From an uncultured Saprospiraceae bacterium (GTDB taxonomy: Bacteria > Bacteroidota > Bacteroidia > Chitinophagales > Saprospiraceae): a stretch of DNA of 39,671 nt. Positions 28,932 through 38,528 of the stretch are shown piece after piece. The first letter of the stretch is position 1. Each line of letters opens with the position of its first letter. The DNA is taken from assembly GCA_937997635.1 (NCBI GenBank), contig CALLFA010000159.1:1-39671 (forward strand), written 5' to 3'. The notes beneath the pieces are model-generated. The model was not told the DNA's origin. It worked only from the letters and a program-made list of their open reading frames with translations, and searched no databases. The translations under genes and the position numbers were made by a program.

Positions 28932-30989
28932 TTATCCTTCTTGTCTGGTAGCTCCTTTTAGAATTTCTTTGGTTACTTGTATTTCGGTAGGACCTTCTAT
29001 GATTTTAAATTCCGTTCGTCTATTAAATCTATGATCTTCTTCAGAACATCTAGTGCCTTGTTTACATTGATTCGCAATTCTTTCTTCGCCATAGCCTACG
29101 GCTTGAATTCTATTATCCACAATGCCTCTTTCTACTAACCAATCTTTTGCTGATTGGGCCCGTTGCTGTGATAAATTTTGATTGTATCTGGCAGGGCCTC
29201 TTATGTCTGTGTGAGAAGACAATTCGATAACCATATCTGGATACTGATCCATCAAGTCTTTGATTATGTTTAGATCTATTTCCGCCTCAGGCAAAATATC
29301 CCATTTGTCAAAATCATAATAAATCTTGTTTAAGCGGATTGGTTCGTTGATGGTAAGTGTTTCAAATTCAGGTTCTGAATCGCTTGTATCTTCAACAGGA
29401 ATGGGTCTAAGTGTGACCTCTTTAGTGATGGTAAAATCATCTAAAATACCAAGCGTGTTAAACTCTAAACTATCTGGGTAGTATCCGTCTTTAGTAATGT
29501 GGACTTTATAAGAACGATCTTGATCCAAAATAAAGCCAAATTCGTTTGTTTCAGGTTCTTCTTTTGATTCTTTTGATCGAATGCCAGACTTATCTATGAG
29601 CGACACAGTAGCCCCGTTCAATGGCCCATTACCATCTGAAACTATTGTGTTTAAGTCAATGATGATGTCTCTGATGTTGAATTGATAAATATCATCACAA
29701 CACGTTTTGCTTTTCATGTTTTTCTTCTTCTCGTCTGGTCTATTGGATACTAAATAACCAAAGTTGCCAGCAGGACTAAACGAGATGTTCATATCATCAA
29801 AGGTGGTGTTGTAGGTGTGTCCCAAATTTTCGGGCTCACTCCACACTCGACCATCCCAATTGGCTTTGAATATATCATAGCCTCCTAATCCCAAGTGACC
29901 ATCAGAACTGAAATACAAACTACCATCCATGTAATATGGTGTAACCTCATCATAAGGCGTATTGATGACCGCGCCTAAATTAACTGGTGCAGTAAAATCA
30001 TCTTCTCCTTGAAACGTTGAATAATATAAATCAAGTCCTCCTTCACCACCTTCCATATCGGATGTGAAAAACAACACTTCATTTCCGAACAATTCGCCGA
30101 CAACTGGATGCGTCAAGATAAAGTCTCCACTTAAACTTGACACTTGATAAGCTGGCGACCATTCTTCTCCATCGAATTTACTGAAATACAATTCAGACCT
30201 ATCTAAGTCATTGCCATCAAGCTGAGACCTCGTAAAATACATGTATTTGCCATCTGGTGTGAAACTGACATTTCCAGTATGGTACCCAGGTCTGTTTATT
30301 TCCTTTTCCAATTCTTCAGGTTTGTCATAAGCTCCATTTTCATTTCGTTTGCTTACAAATATTTTGGAGTATTGATCGTCATTACCGCCAGTAGCGTCGA
30401 CTACCTTTCTTGAAGGAATTGCTGAGAAGTACAAATCTCCGTTTGAAAATAATCTGGGTGAATATTCTACGAAAGCTGAATTAATGTCATTTTCTAAAAA
30501 TTGAATTGCGGTCTCAATGTTTTCTGGAATTTCGCTTGCTTTCTGCATTGACTCGATTGCCAATTTGGCGAAAGCCTTTGTGTCTTCTTCACTAGAAAAT
30601 TCAATAAACCTTTGCAATTCAGCGAAAGCTTCATTGTATCGACCTAATGCTCTTAGGGACATCCCGTAGTAATATCGCTCATCAATAAAAATATTGTCAT
30701 CGTCTTTGTCTAGAAGGCGTTTATATCTTTTTGTTGCATTTTCATAATGTCTAAGAATATAGCTCAGGTATCCGAGTTGAGCTGCAATATTGGGGTCTTT
30801 AGATTCTCTATAAGCTTGGTTATACCAATCTTCGGCATTGTAATAGTCTCTCAACTTCATCATACGATCAGCCGTCTCCAACATTTTATTGTAAGGCACT
30901 TCTGTCAATGGCTGACTGTAGCCATTAAGTCCAAACATCAATAAGAGAACAAAAACAACTGTAATTGAATGAACAGTTTTCATAAACAC
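28932..30989 (-). CDS. PorE-like OmpA protein (TPR, WD40-like propeller, carboxypeptidase-regulatory and OmpA domains)
   Basis: The 685-residue product has, in order: a signal peptide (residues 1-25, cut near GYSQ), TPR-like helices (about 30-150), a PD40/WD40-like propeller (about 190-440, with repeats such as SPRLFSNGDLYFSA and PDGKYMYFTRS), a carboxypeptidase-regulatory-like domain (about 455-540) and an OmpA peptidoglycan-binding domain (about 565-680, ELSSHTDIRG). This domain order is that of T9SS protein PorE of Porphyromonas, which links the system to peptidoglycan. It sits 3 bp after a PorP/SprF gene, as T9SS accessory pairs often do. Whether it is the core PorE or one of several paralogues cannot be told. 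Confidence 0.88.
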   Translation of the reverse strand: MFMKTVHSITVVFVLLLMFGLNGYSQPLTEVPYNKMLETADRMMKLRDYYNAEDWYNQAYRESKDPNIAAQLGYLSYILRHYENATKRYKRLLDKDDDNIFIDERYYYGMSLRALGRYNEAFAELQRFIEFSSEEDTKAFAKLAIESMQKASEIPENIETAIQFLENDINSAFVEYSPRLFSNGDLYFSAIPSRKVVDATGGNDDQYSKIFVSKRNENGAYDKPEELEKEINRPGYHTGNVSFTPDGKYMYFTRSQLDGNDLDRSELYFSKFDGEEWSPAYQVSSLSGDFILTHPVVGELFGNEVLFFTSDMEGGEGGLDLYYSTFQGEDDFTAPVNLGAVINTPYDEVTPYYMDGSLYFSSDGHLGLGGYDIFKANWDGRVWSEPENLGHTYNTTFDDMNISFSPAGNFGYLVSNRPDEKKKNMKSKTCCDDIYQFNIRDIIIDLNTIVSDGNGPLNGATVSLIDKSGIRSKESKEEPETNEFGFILDQDRSYKVHITKDGYYPDSLEFNTLGILDDFTITKEVTLRPIPVEDTSDSEPEFETLTINEPIRLNKIYYDFDKWDILPEAEIDLNIIKDLMDQYPDMVIELSSHTDIRGPARYNQNLSQQRAQSAKDWLVERGIVDNRIQAVGYGEERIANQCKQGTRCSEEDHRFNRRTEFKIIEGPTEIQVTKEILKGATRQEG

Positions 30990-30992
30990 GAA

Positions 30993-32126
30993 TTAAAATC
31001 TTGGACAGAAAATAACAGGATCCACATCGGGATCTTTATATACTTTAATGATGTACGTCGCACCAATTTCGAAAGCATTCTGGAACCCAGGCGCTTGTTG
31101 GAACCCCAAAACTCCAAGGTCAAATGCTGCACCTACCTTAATATCTTTCATCTCAACACCTAAAAATAATTGCAAATCTGCGAGTCCAATGGCCCTTACG
31201 CCCAGTCCACCATTCAATACAATGCCTTTTTTTGGATCGATCAGGTAGCCAGCGATTGCGTGTGCTTGTGCTTCAAAACCTTGTTGTGTAAACTGAATCA
31301 TTGCTCCAGGAGACAATCTGAGTTTATCATTAATGTAATTTGTCATTCCTGCAGTCCCAGTAAATCTGATATTTCTATTTTCTTGAGTCTGAAATCTTCC
31401 CATATTACACTCTGGTGCAGTAGGATCAAGGCGACACTCTTCAGGAAGCATTGGGTCATTTCCTGCTTGCCCCCTATTCTGCTGAGCAAAGCTTACTCCT
31501 GGAGAAGTAATGTGATCTACAGAAAAACCCAACTCATAGCTTGAAGTCTTATCAGGTGTGCTTTTGTATAAAAATCCAATTGCATAATCTGCGGCAGAAC
31601 CACCATTAAAGCCCAGCTCTCCGTTATCTGTAAACACACCGGCAACACTAGAAGCACCAAAGTCAACCAATCCTGTCCGGTCTTCATTTCTAAAATCAAA
31701 TTCTGTGAAATTATCTACTGACCTAGATATTCTACCATATTTAATCCCAATAGAAAATACCTGGCTATAATTCTTATCAAAACCAAAATGGTAAGCTGCG
31801 TTTAATCCACCACCAGATGTTTTCAGCCCCGCAGGACCAGCAGTATCGGAATAAAAATTTATTCCCCCTCCAATCCAATCATTATCTCGGAAGCCTTGGA
31901 TCACAGGAGAATCAATAGAAAATGCAGGTGTTGTGAATTGACCTGATCCTAACCATTGGCCTCTGAAATGTCCACTAAGCCTTAATGTACCGCTAAACGC
32001 ACCTGTCTGGGCAGGATTGAATGTCAAGGGTGACATTTCGAAATATGAAAAATGGACATCTTGTGCTTTCATCGACAAGCAACTGAGGATTACAAAACAG
32101 AATAGTAGAATTTTTTGCAATTGCAT
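30993..32126 (-). CDS. PorP/SprF-family type IX secretion membrane protein
   Basis: I place the start at 32126 because it gives a normal signal peptide (MQLQKILLFCFVILSCLSMK, then AQDVHFSYFEMSPLTFNPAQ); the longer ORF to 32240 adds 38 residues before it. The 377-residue product shows the PorP/SprF signature N-terminus (QDVHFSYFEMSPLTFNPA, TGAFSGTLRLSGHFRGQW) and a beta-barrel pattern. Family knowledge: these outer-membrane proteins act with T9SS, often delivering or retaining a particular large adhesin. It starts the four-gene cluster ending in the DUF1573 lipoprotein. The 458-bp gap upstream holds a terminator (32380) and a MITE copy (32424); 32127-32379 is AT-rich with nothing else recognised. 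Confidence 0.9.
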   Translation of the reverse strand: MQLQKILLFCFVILSCLSMKAQDVHFSYFEMSPLTFNPAQTGAFSGTLRLSGHFRGQWLGSGQFTTPAFSIDSPVIQGFRDNDWIGGGINFYSDTAGPAGLKTSGGGLNAAYHFGFDKNYSQVFSIGIKYGRISRSVDNFTEFDFRNEDRTGLVDFGASSVAGVFTDNGELGFNGGSAADYAIGFLYKSTPDKTSSYELGFSVDHITSPGVSFAQQNRGQAGNDPMLPEECRLDPTAPECNMGRFQTQENRNIRFTGTAGMTNYINDKLRLSPGAMIQFTQQGFEAQAHAIAGYLIDPKKGIVLNGGLGVRAIGLADLQLFLGVEMKDIKVGAAFDLGVLGFQQAPGFQNAFEIGATYIIKVYKDPDVDPVIFCPRF

Positions 32127-32379
32127 ATGTTTTAAGTCAACTATAGCGCGAAAGATAGTTGAAATTTTAGAAAATGAGTCCCTCATTGTGTGTCTTATTA
32201 ACGATAAGTAAAACATTATCTTAACGTAACACATTATCAAATGTAGTTATCTATTCAAATTTGTCTAAATATAGAAACGCAAGTATTATGTGAATAGTCT
32301 ACAATTGTTTGCAAAACATCATTTCTTGCGAGAATAATAGCTGGTAGAAGTCACATTAGTAAAGTCTTCTTATAAAAGA

Positions 32380-32423
32380 AAGTCTGGCAAATTCTGGTAT
32401 TTCAAATTTGCCAGACTTCTTTG
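32380..32423. terminator. Bidirectional hairpin terminator
   Basis: A perfect 13-bp stem (32380-32392 with 32406-32418, left arm aagtctggcaaat) with a 13-base loop has A-rich DNA on the left and T-rich DNA on the right. On the minus strand it lies beyond the MITE copy that follows the propeller-protein gene, so it may be that gene's original terminator. Confidence 0.8.
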
Positions 32424-32584
32424 TATACCAAAATGAAAATAGTTTGACCGTTTCTTACTTGATCTTTTATCTGTTCTCTTCGTTGAAAATACTCGTGAAT
32501 ACCGGCATTCACTGCGTTTTTCGTCTTGACAACTGACAAAACTTCCACGTAATAAATCAGTCAAAACATTCTCCTTTTGGTATA
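32424..32584. mobile_element. MITE-like element, copy 1 (161 bp)
   Basis: The ends are perfect inverted repeats, TATACCAAAA and TTTTGGTATA, extendable to 26 bp with 21 matches. It shares its left 55 bp (2 differences) and right 38 bp (1 difference) with copy 2 at 35786-35882, and has a 64-bp longer centre with a small hairpin (gtgaat/attcac, 32495-32512). It encodes nothing. TA at each end would fit TA-targeting (IS630/mariner-type) mobilisation. It directly abuts the stop codon of the 32585-35713 gene. Confidence 0.75.
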
Positions 32585-35500
32585 TTAATCTTCTGACAAA
32601 AACTCTTCTTTGGTCTTTAATACCATTTCTTCAAGTCCATGTTTTGACATTTGCTTATTCCACTTTCCAAATGCCTTATCTATTTCCTTAAACTCTTCAT
32701 ATGCTTTGTTCAAGCCCTTTTCTAAAAGTTTGAGATTACTCAGCTGTGCAGCAGAAGGAGGTCCGATTTGATCTGCTAATTCACTAAACAGATCAGCCAT
32801 TTTCTCTCGAAGTTCTGGTTCAGCAGCGCCTACATAATTATCTCCTGTTGTAATGACTTTATCTAATTTATAAGCGTCAACTAATTTCATCAATTCTTGA
32901 GACATGCTTTTCAGCTTAGCATCAGAGGCATTTTCTTGCTTTTGTGCAGCAGCATGAATTGCATCTGCTTTACCAATGAGATATGCCAAGTCTTCATTCA
33001 TGTCAAAGAGCTTTTTAGTTTGTTGAAATGCTACATCTCTATCCTGATCTGAATAAATTGACTCCGGATCATATTTCAATTCTAACGTAGACTCATAGAC
33101 TTCTTTCCCCTTTGTCAACTTTACTGTGTACACTCCGGGCGCCGCAGGTGGTGAAGAGAATCCTGAACGTGAAATTGTTTTCGCCGCAGCCAATTGAGGT
33201 CTATCCGTACGCATATTCCACTGAATTCGATTTATGCCTTTTTGTTTACCTGCAGGCAAATCAACGACATGGTTACCTTCCTCATCAAACAGCTGTAATT
33301 TCATTTTTCCAAACGTGTGTCTTTTCTTCATAAAATAAACCACTTCAGCCATTGAGTTAGGGTTTTGTCCAACAAATTCTCCAAAAGTAGCTGTACCGCC
33401 AAAGCCTCCAATGATTGAGTTTCCTGCAGCTCCATCTTCTTTCATTACATGAGGACCAAGATCAAAAAAGTGGACTGTCTCAGTCATTACTTCTGGCGTT
33501 AATTGCCTCAATGGTCTCACATCATCAATGATGATGACTCCTCTCCCATGTGTCCCCATGACTAGAGAGTGGTCTCTTGGATGAAGCGTCACATGGTGTA
33601 CTGCCACACTGGGCATATTATTTGTGAATTTTGACCAATTCTTACCTCCATCAATAGTCACATATAAGCCAAATTCAGTACCCAAATACAATAAATCGGG
33701 ATTTACAAAATCTTCTTGAATAGACCGTGCAAAAATTTCTATATCGTCAGTAACGATAGATGTCCAACTGGCACCACCATCTGTTGTTTTATACACGTAT
33801 GGCTTCATATCGTTCTGCGTATGCCCATCAAAAACGGCATATGCAGTATTGATGTCATGTACAGACGGTTCTATGTGATAACACCATGTATTCTTTGGAA
33901 GGTTAGGAATATTCGCGGTGACATTTGTCCAGTTAGTGCCACCATTTTTTGTCATCTGTACATTACCATCATCCGTACCTGCCCAAATCGTCTGATCGCT
34001 AAGCGGTGACTCTGATATCGTAAACACTGTACAATGATTTTCTGCTCCAGAGTTATCTCTTGATAGACCACCACTTTCCTCTTGTTGTTGCTTAGCAGGA
34101 TCATTCGTCGTCAGATCTCCTGATATTTTCTGCCAACTCAATCCTTGATCATCTGATTTATGTACAAACTGGCTGCCTATGTATAACCTATCAGGATTGT
34201 GAGGACTAGTGGTAATCGGTGTATTCCAGTTAAACCGTAGTTTTGGATCACCTTCTTCTGCAAATGGTTGAATTGTCCTGGATTGTACTTTATCAACATT
34301 GACCTTCCACACCATCTCTGCTCCTTGCATTTCAGAATAGACAATATTAGAATTAGTTGGATGAGGATAAACTCTAAAGCCATCGCCAAATCCAATGCTT
34401 TGCCAGTCGCCTGCTTCTATACCAGCATTACTGGCTGATGGGCCAAACCATGATCCGTTGTCTTGTAAGCCTCCATAGACATTGAATGGAATTTCATTAT
34501 CAACAGTCACATGATAAAATTGAGACAGGGGCAATCCTTTTACCATTTCCCAAACAGTACCACCATCATAGCTACGATATACACCACCATCACAACCTAA
34601 ATACATACGATTTGGGTCATGCGGATCAAAGCTAAAATCATGAATATCTGGATGGACGCCACTTCCTATCGATCTGATTGTTTCACCTGCGTCTTCACTA
34701 ATTGCACCTAAAAATCCAGCTTTGGCCACCATATCTGGATTTGTAGGATGGACAACCAGTTTAGAAAAGTAAAATGGCCTGACTGTTAATTCGAAGTCAC
34801 TATTTTTTTGTGTCCAGGATTCGCCGCCATCTGTTGACCTGTACATGCCTGCTTTATCTTTGTCTTCAGATTCGATCACACTATACAGAATGTTAGTTTC
34901 GGAAGGGGCCATTGCGATAGCAATCCGCCCGAGATCTCCAGATGGATATCCATTGTGGATCTTACGCCAGTTGGCTCCGCCATCAGTAGATTTATACAAA
35001 GCACTATTGTTACCTCCTGAATTAAAAGAATAGGCAGTACGTCTAAATTCCCACATAGCAGCATAGAGTGTATTGGGATTGTTAGGGTCCATGACCAATT
35101 CGGAGCAACCAGTAGATTGGTTTATGTAAAAGATTTTTTCCCAAGTCTCTCCTCCATCTTGTGTTTTGTAAATACCCCGTTCTTCGCTATCTCCCCATAA
35201 AGCTCCCACGACACCTACATAAATTTCATTTGAATTATTCGGATTGATTTGAATACTTGAAATCCTATCAGATTTATCTAGACCCATTTTTTTCCAAGAC
35301 GTTCCACCATCATTAGATTTATAAATGCCATCTCCTATGGAGACACTGTTCCTAGTCCAGACTTCACCAGTACCTACCCAAACAGTATTGTCAGGATCAC
35401 TTGGATCTAGACTAACAACACCTATTGATTGGCAATGGTCATCAAAAATAGAATTAAAGGTCACACCACCATCGACTGATTTCCATACACCTCCACCAGC

Positions 35501-35713
35501 TGTACCTGTATAAATTATTTTAGAATCTGTAGGATGAGATTCCATATCTGAAACTCTCCCACTCATCAATGCAGGTCCTATATGCCGTGCACGTATGGAG
35601 CCAAATAATGCATCACCTTTTATTGTGGATTGAGCTAATGTGGTAAAGTCGAAAAATAAAAGAAATAAAAAAGTTAAAATAAATAATGTAGATTTTTTTA
35701 TCAGTTGATTCAT
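32585..35713 (-). CDS. Secreted BNR/sortilin (VPS10)-like beta-propeller protein
   Basis: The 1042-residue product has a signal peptide (STLFILTFLFLLFFDFTTLA, then Q). From about residue 30 to 720 it is built of propeller blades with Asp-box/BNR motifs: SVDGGVTF, SNDGGTSWKK, TQDGGETWEK, STDGGANWRK, STDGGESWTQ, TTDGGASWTS and TIDGGKNWSK. The start of the domain (FGSIRARHIGPALMSGRVSD) is characteristic of a common Bacteroidota group annotated as glycosyl hydrolase or sortilin-like. The C-terminal 200 residues form a helical region after a short beta domain (NRIQWNMRTD). A sialidase activity is not supported by any catalytic motif I can see. It is bracketed by the two MITE copies. Confidence 0.85.
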   Translation of the reverse strand: MNQLIKKSTLFILTFLFLLFFDFTTLAQSTIKGDALFGSIRARHIGPALMSGRVSDMESHPTDSKIIYTGTAGGGVWKSVDGGVTFNSIFDDHCQSIGVVSLDPSDPDNTVWVGTGEVWTRNSVSIGDGIYKSNDGGTSWKKMGLDKSDRISSIQINPNNSNEIYVGVVGALWGDSEERGIYKTQDGGETWEKIFYINQSTGCSELVMDPNNPNTLYAAMWEFRRTAYSFNSGGNNSALYKSTDGGANWRKIHNGYPSGDLGRIAIAMAPSETNILYSVIESEDKDKAGMYRSTDGGESWTQKNSDFELTVRPFYFSKLVVHPTNPDMVAKAGFLGAISEDAGETIRSIGSGVHPDIHDFSFDPHDPNRMYLGCDGGVYRSYDGGTVWEMVKGLPLSQFYHVTVDNEIPFNVYGGLQDNGSWFGPSASNAGIEAGDWQSIGFGDGFRVYPHPTNSNIVYSEMQGAEMVWKVNVDKVQSRTIQPFAEEGDPKLRFNWNTPITTSPHNPDRLYIGSQFVHKSDDQGLSWQKISGDLTTNDPAKQQQEESGGLSRDNSGAENHCTVFTISESPLSDQTIWAGTDDGNVQMTKNGGTNWTNVTANIPNLPKNTWCYHIEPSVHDINTAYAVFDGHTQNDMKPYVYKTTDGGASWTSIVTDDIEIFARSIQEDFVNPDLLYLGTEFGLYVTIDGGKNWSKFTNNMPSVAVHHVTLHPRDHSLVMGTHGRGVIIIDDVRPLRQLTPEVMTETVHFFDLGPHVMKEDGAAGNSIIGGFGGTATFGEFVGQNPNSMAEVVYFMKKRHTFGKMKLQLFDEEGNHVVDLPAGKQKGINRIQWNMRTDRPQLAAAKTISRSGFSSPPAAPGVYTVKLTKGKEVYESTLELKYDPESIYSDQDRDVAFQQTKKLFDMNEDLAYLIGKADAIHAAAQKQENASDAKLKSMSQELMKLVDAYKLDKVITTGDNYVGAAEPELREKMADLFSELADQIGPPSAAQLSNLKLLEKGLNKAYEEFKEIDKAFGKWNKQMSKHGLEEMVLKTKEEFLSED

Positions 35714-35785
35714 GTGTTAAATTAATTCAGATTAAAGAAAAGAAGCCCTCACATATTGTAAGAGCTTCTGGTGTTTCTAAATTGC

Positions 35786-35882
35786 TATACCAAAATGAAA
35801 ATAGTTTGACCCTTTCTTACTTGATCTTTTATCTATTCTCATCTACGTAATAAATTAGTCAAAACATTCTCCTTTTGGTATA
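35786..35882. mobile_element. MITE-like element, copy 2 (97 bp)
   Basis: Same orientation and the same TATACCAAAA/TTTTGGTATA ends as copy 1. It lacks 64 bp of the centre present in copy 1, so one is a deletion or insertion derivative of the other. It lies in the 173-bp gap between the LolA-like gene and the propeller gene, with its right end 4 bp from the stop codon of the LolA-like gene. Confidence 0.75.
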
Positions 35883-35886
35883 AGTA

Positions 35887-36639
35887 TTATTTTTCTGGAA
35901 ATGCATACGCATCTTCTTCCACATCTACGTTAATTTCTACTGTTTCGAATGTACCTTCCATCATGACTTGTCCATCTATTTTTTGAGACATTGTATACGG
36001 AAATACATAGCCATCAACTTCATCATAATCACTAAAAAATGATTGAGTAGATTTGCCTTTCATTTCTCCAACCAAAGCAAACTCTTCTGTCATTATAGGT
36101 ACGTAGGTTTCCTTGTCGAAATAATAAATAGATTGCATGGTTTCTTCTTTATCAGCGACAGTGATTGTTCCTTTATTCAATTTCACTTTGAAGCAAGGGA
36201 CACCCTCGATTTCCTCTTCACCTTCTAAAGTAGCTACATAACCTTTGTCTTTATAATTTAAAAAAGCGTCAGGGAAATCAGATGTTTCTTTAAAAATATT
36301 TGTCTGCTCTGAGGTCATTTTCTCCGCTTCCATAGTCATGAAATTGGTTGTCCATGCAGTTTCGCCATCGAACGCCATTTGAGTGATTTCTTTGCCTTGA
36401 AACTCGATGATCATTTTCATTTTGTTAGGTGCAGAAGAGATGACTGTCAGTGGAAAGTCCATGCCAAAAGAATTGGCTTTGCCTTTCATTTTCATGCTTT
36501 TGATTGACTGCAACTTTTCTACGCCACCGATAGTCTCTAAATAAGTGTCAATGATTTCATCGACATTTTGACCGACGAGATAATTGACAGCAGAAAAATT
36601 GAGTAAAAAGATTACTGTTAATGTAAAAAATTGTTTCAT
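35887..36639 (-). CDS. LolA-like exported protein (outer-membrane lipoprotein-sorting family)
   Basis: The 250-residue product has a signal peptide (MKQFFTLTVIFLLNFSAVNY, cut near VGQ). The mature part starts with VDEIIDTYLETIGGVEKLQS and continues with antiparallel strands (SMKMKGKANSFGMDFPLTVI, NKMKMIIEFQGKEITQMAFD, GETAWTTN), as in the half-barrel LolA/LolB-like fold of Bacteroidota outer-membrane lipoprotein-sorting proteins. These are often found near surface peptidases or TonB systems; the cargo is unknown. It has its own upstream region of 153 bp and ends at MITE copy 2. Confidence 0.78.
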   Translation of the reverse strand: MKQFFTLTVIFLLNFSAVNYLVGQNVDEIIDTYLETIGGVEKLQSIKSMKMKGKANSFGMDFPLTVISSAPNKMKMIIEFQGKEITQMAFDGETAWTTNFMTMEAEKMTSEQTNIFKETSDFPDAFLNYKDKGYVATLEGEEEIEGVPCFKVKLNKGTITVADKEETMQSIYYFDKETYVPIMTEEFALVGEMKGKSTQSFFSDYDEVDGYVFPYTMSQKIDGQVMMEGTFETVEINVDVEEDAYAFPEK

Positions 36640-36792
36640 AAGTATTTTTAAGTGTTTTATTGATTCTATAAATGTAAGCTTACAGCAGTGTGAAATGCAA
36701 CTTTTGGTACGAATGAATGGATTTCAACGACGAATGGGTTACAAATACTGTTTAGGCACCTGCAAACTCGTTTTTCAAAGTGTTTGTGAATA

Positions 36793-37788
36793 TTAAGGCT
36801 TCAATACAAGTTTCCCTAATTTATCTCCCGAAAACAATCGATTGAATGTATCTGGAAAAGTATCTACTCCTTCAATAACTGTTTCTTTTGATTTCAATTG
36901 GCCAGACATCATCCATTCGCCTAATTGCTTAGCAGCTTCCATGTATCTGTCTTGATAATTCATGACGATAAAACCTTCCAGTTTTGCGCTATTCACCAAT
37001 AGAGATAAATAGTTTTTTGGACCAACAGGGCCAGTCTCAGAATTGTATTGCGAAATTGCTCCACAAAGTGATATTCTGCCTTTAAATCTAATTCTAGCCA
37101 AACAGTAATCTAAAATCTCTCCACCGACATTATCAAAATAAATATCGATGCCTTTGGGACAATGTTCTTTTAATTTTTGCTGCACATCTTCATTCTTATA
37201 ATCAATACAAGCATCAAAACCATAGTCATTAACTACAGTGGCGCACTTTTCTGGACCACCTGCAATACCAATCACTTTACACCCTTTGATTTTACCTATT
37301 TGCCCCACGACACTTCCTACTGCACCTGCAGCCCCTGACACGACTAAGGTCTCCCCTTCTTGCGGATTCGTAATGTCCAATAATCCAAAATAAGCTGTAA
37401 AACCAGGCATGCCTAAAACACCCAAAAACTTCTCTTTTGGCAATCCAAATGTGTCAGACTTGTAGCAAAATTTTCCATCAGAAACAGCATATTGTTGTAC
37501 ACCCAAACTACCGACAACAAAGTCTCCTTCCTTATAATCTGGATGATTACTTTTGATGACTGTACCACAGGTGCCAGCTCTCATTACTTCGCCCAGACCG
37601 ACTGGCGGTATGTATGATCTTACATCATTGATCCACCCTCTCATTGCAGGATCTAAGGATATGTATTCTATTTTACACAAAAACTCACCAGGACCTGGCT
37701 CAGGTATGTCGTCAGTTGTAATGTCCCATGTTGACGCTGAAGTCATTCCAATTGGTCTTTCTTTTAATCTTACTTGTTGATTACTCAT
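36793..37788 (-). CDS. NADP-dependent MDR-family oxidoreductase (zinc-independent alkenal/prostaglandin reductase type)
   Basis: The 331-residue cytosolic protein is a medium-chain dehydrogenase/reductase of the leukotriene B4 dehydrogenase/CurA group, which reduces the double bond of alpha,beta-unsaturated aldehydes and ketones with NADPH. Visible features: N-terminal GroES-like domain (LDPAMRGWINDVRSYIPPVG), nucleotide-binding motif VVSGAAGAVGSVVGQIGKI at residues 149-167, and DIYFDNVGGEILD. No catalytic zinc cysteine cluster is present. It is read divergently from the GNAT gene with only 50 bp between start codons, so the two share a promoter region. Confidence 0.92.
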   Translation of the reverse strand: MSNQQVRLKERPIGMTSASTWDITTDDIPEPGPGEFLCKIEYISLDPAMRGWINDVRSYIPPVGLGEVMRAGTCGTVIKSNHPDYKEGDFVVGSLGVQQYAVSDGKFCYKSDTFGLPKEKFLGVLGMPGFTAYFGLLDITNPQEGETLVVSGAAGAVGSVVGQIGKIKGCKVIGIAGGPEKCATVVNDYGFDACIDYKNEDVQQKLKEHCPKGIDIYFDNVGGEILDYCLARIRFKGRISLCGAISQYNSETGPVGPKNYLSLLVNSAKLEGFIVMNYQDRYMEAAKQLGEWMMSGQLKSKETVIEGVDTFPDTFNRLFSGDKLGKLVLKP

Positions 37789-37838
37789 TATCTTTATTTC
37801 GTTTTAGATTGTGCAAAATAATACAATAAACGAATCTT

Positions 37839-38438
37839 ATGGCAACAAGTTTTGACACTTCGGTAGATATCATCCTTGAAAACGATAGGATCAAACTTAG
37901 ACCGTTGATTGTGGATGATTTGAATAATTTAATGCCAATTGCTATGCGCAATCTGGACCTGCTCCAATACTCTCCAAAACAAGTCAATAGCGAAGTAAAA
38001 CTTAAGGCATATATTGACAAAGCTATGCGCCAACGCCGTGAAGGATCTCGATATCCATTTATTAGTTTTGATAAACAGGCACAAGCATATTCTGGCAGCA
38101 CCAGTTATCTCAACATTTCTAACGACAATGAACGTCTTGAAATTGGTGCGACATGGTTGGGTAAAGATTTTCAAGGAACTGGCTTAAACAAAGAACAGAA
38201 GCGGTTGATGATAGGCTATGCTTTTGAGACTTTAGGGATGCAACGAGTCGAATTGAAAACTGATGGTAGAAATCTACAATCGCAAAAAGCCATGTTAAAA
38301 ATCGGAGCAAAACAAGAAGGAACATTAAGAAGTCATACCGTTATGGAAGATGGCTTTCGAAGAGACACTGTATATTTCAGCATACTAAAAGATGAATGGC
38401 CTGTAGTGAAAGAGACTATTTTTGAAGGCATTTGTTAG
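37839..38438 (+). CDS. GNAT-family N-acetyltransferase (RimJ/RimL type)
   Basis: The 199-residue protein starts with the RimJ/RimL-like segment DRIKLRPLIVDDLNNLMPIA. The acetyl-CoA-binding region is IGATWLGKDFQGTGLNKEQK, followed by AFETLGMQRVELKTDGRNLQSQKAMLKIG, and the C-terminal strand VMEDGFRRDTVYFSIL matches the family. Family knowledge: these enzymes acetylate protein N-termini or small amines; the substrate is unknown. It is read away from the MDR gene and toward the acyl-CoA synthetase, 90 bp ahead of it. Confidence 0.9.
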   Translation: MATSFDTSVDIILENDRIKLRPLIVDDLNNLMPIAMRNLDLLQYSPKQVNSEVKLKAYIDKAMRQRREGSRYPFISFDKQAQAYSGSTSYLNISNDNERLEIGATWLGKDFQGTGLNKEQKRLMIGYAFETLGMQRVELKTDGRNLQSQKAMLKIGAKQEGTLRSHTVMEDGFRRDTVYFSILKDEWPVVKETIFEGIC

Positions 38439-38528
38439 CTTATGTTATGGGAATAGTATTTAGCTTTTGGCTTTAATTTCAAAATTTCATTTTACATTAC
38501 AGTACATTAATCACAGAAAAAATAATAC

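Noticed and set aside
32370..32564. 64-codon minus-strand ORF
   Set aside because: It lies over the terminator and MITE copy 1 and has no domain or plausible start signal.
34845..35513. Plus-strand ORFs over the propeller gene
   Set aside because: Shadows of the repetitive Asp-box blades on the minus strand.
37781..38174. Minus-strand ORFs opposite the GNAT gene
   Set aside because: The plus-strand frame matches the GNAT fold from end to end; the opposite frames have no recognisable content.
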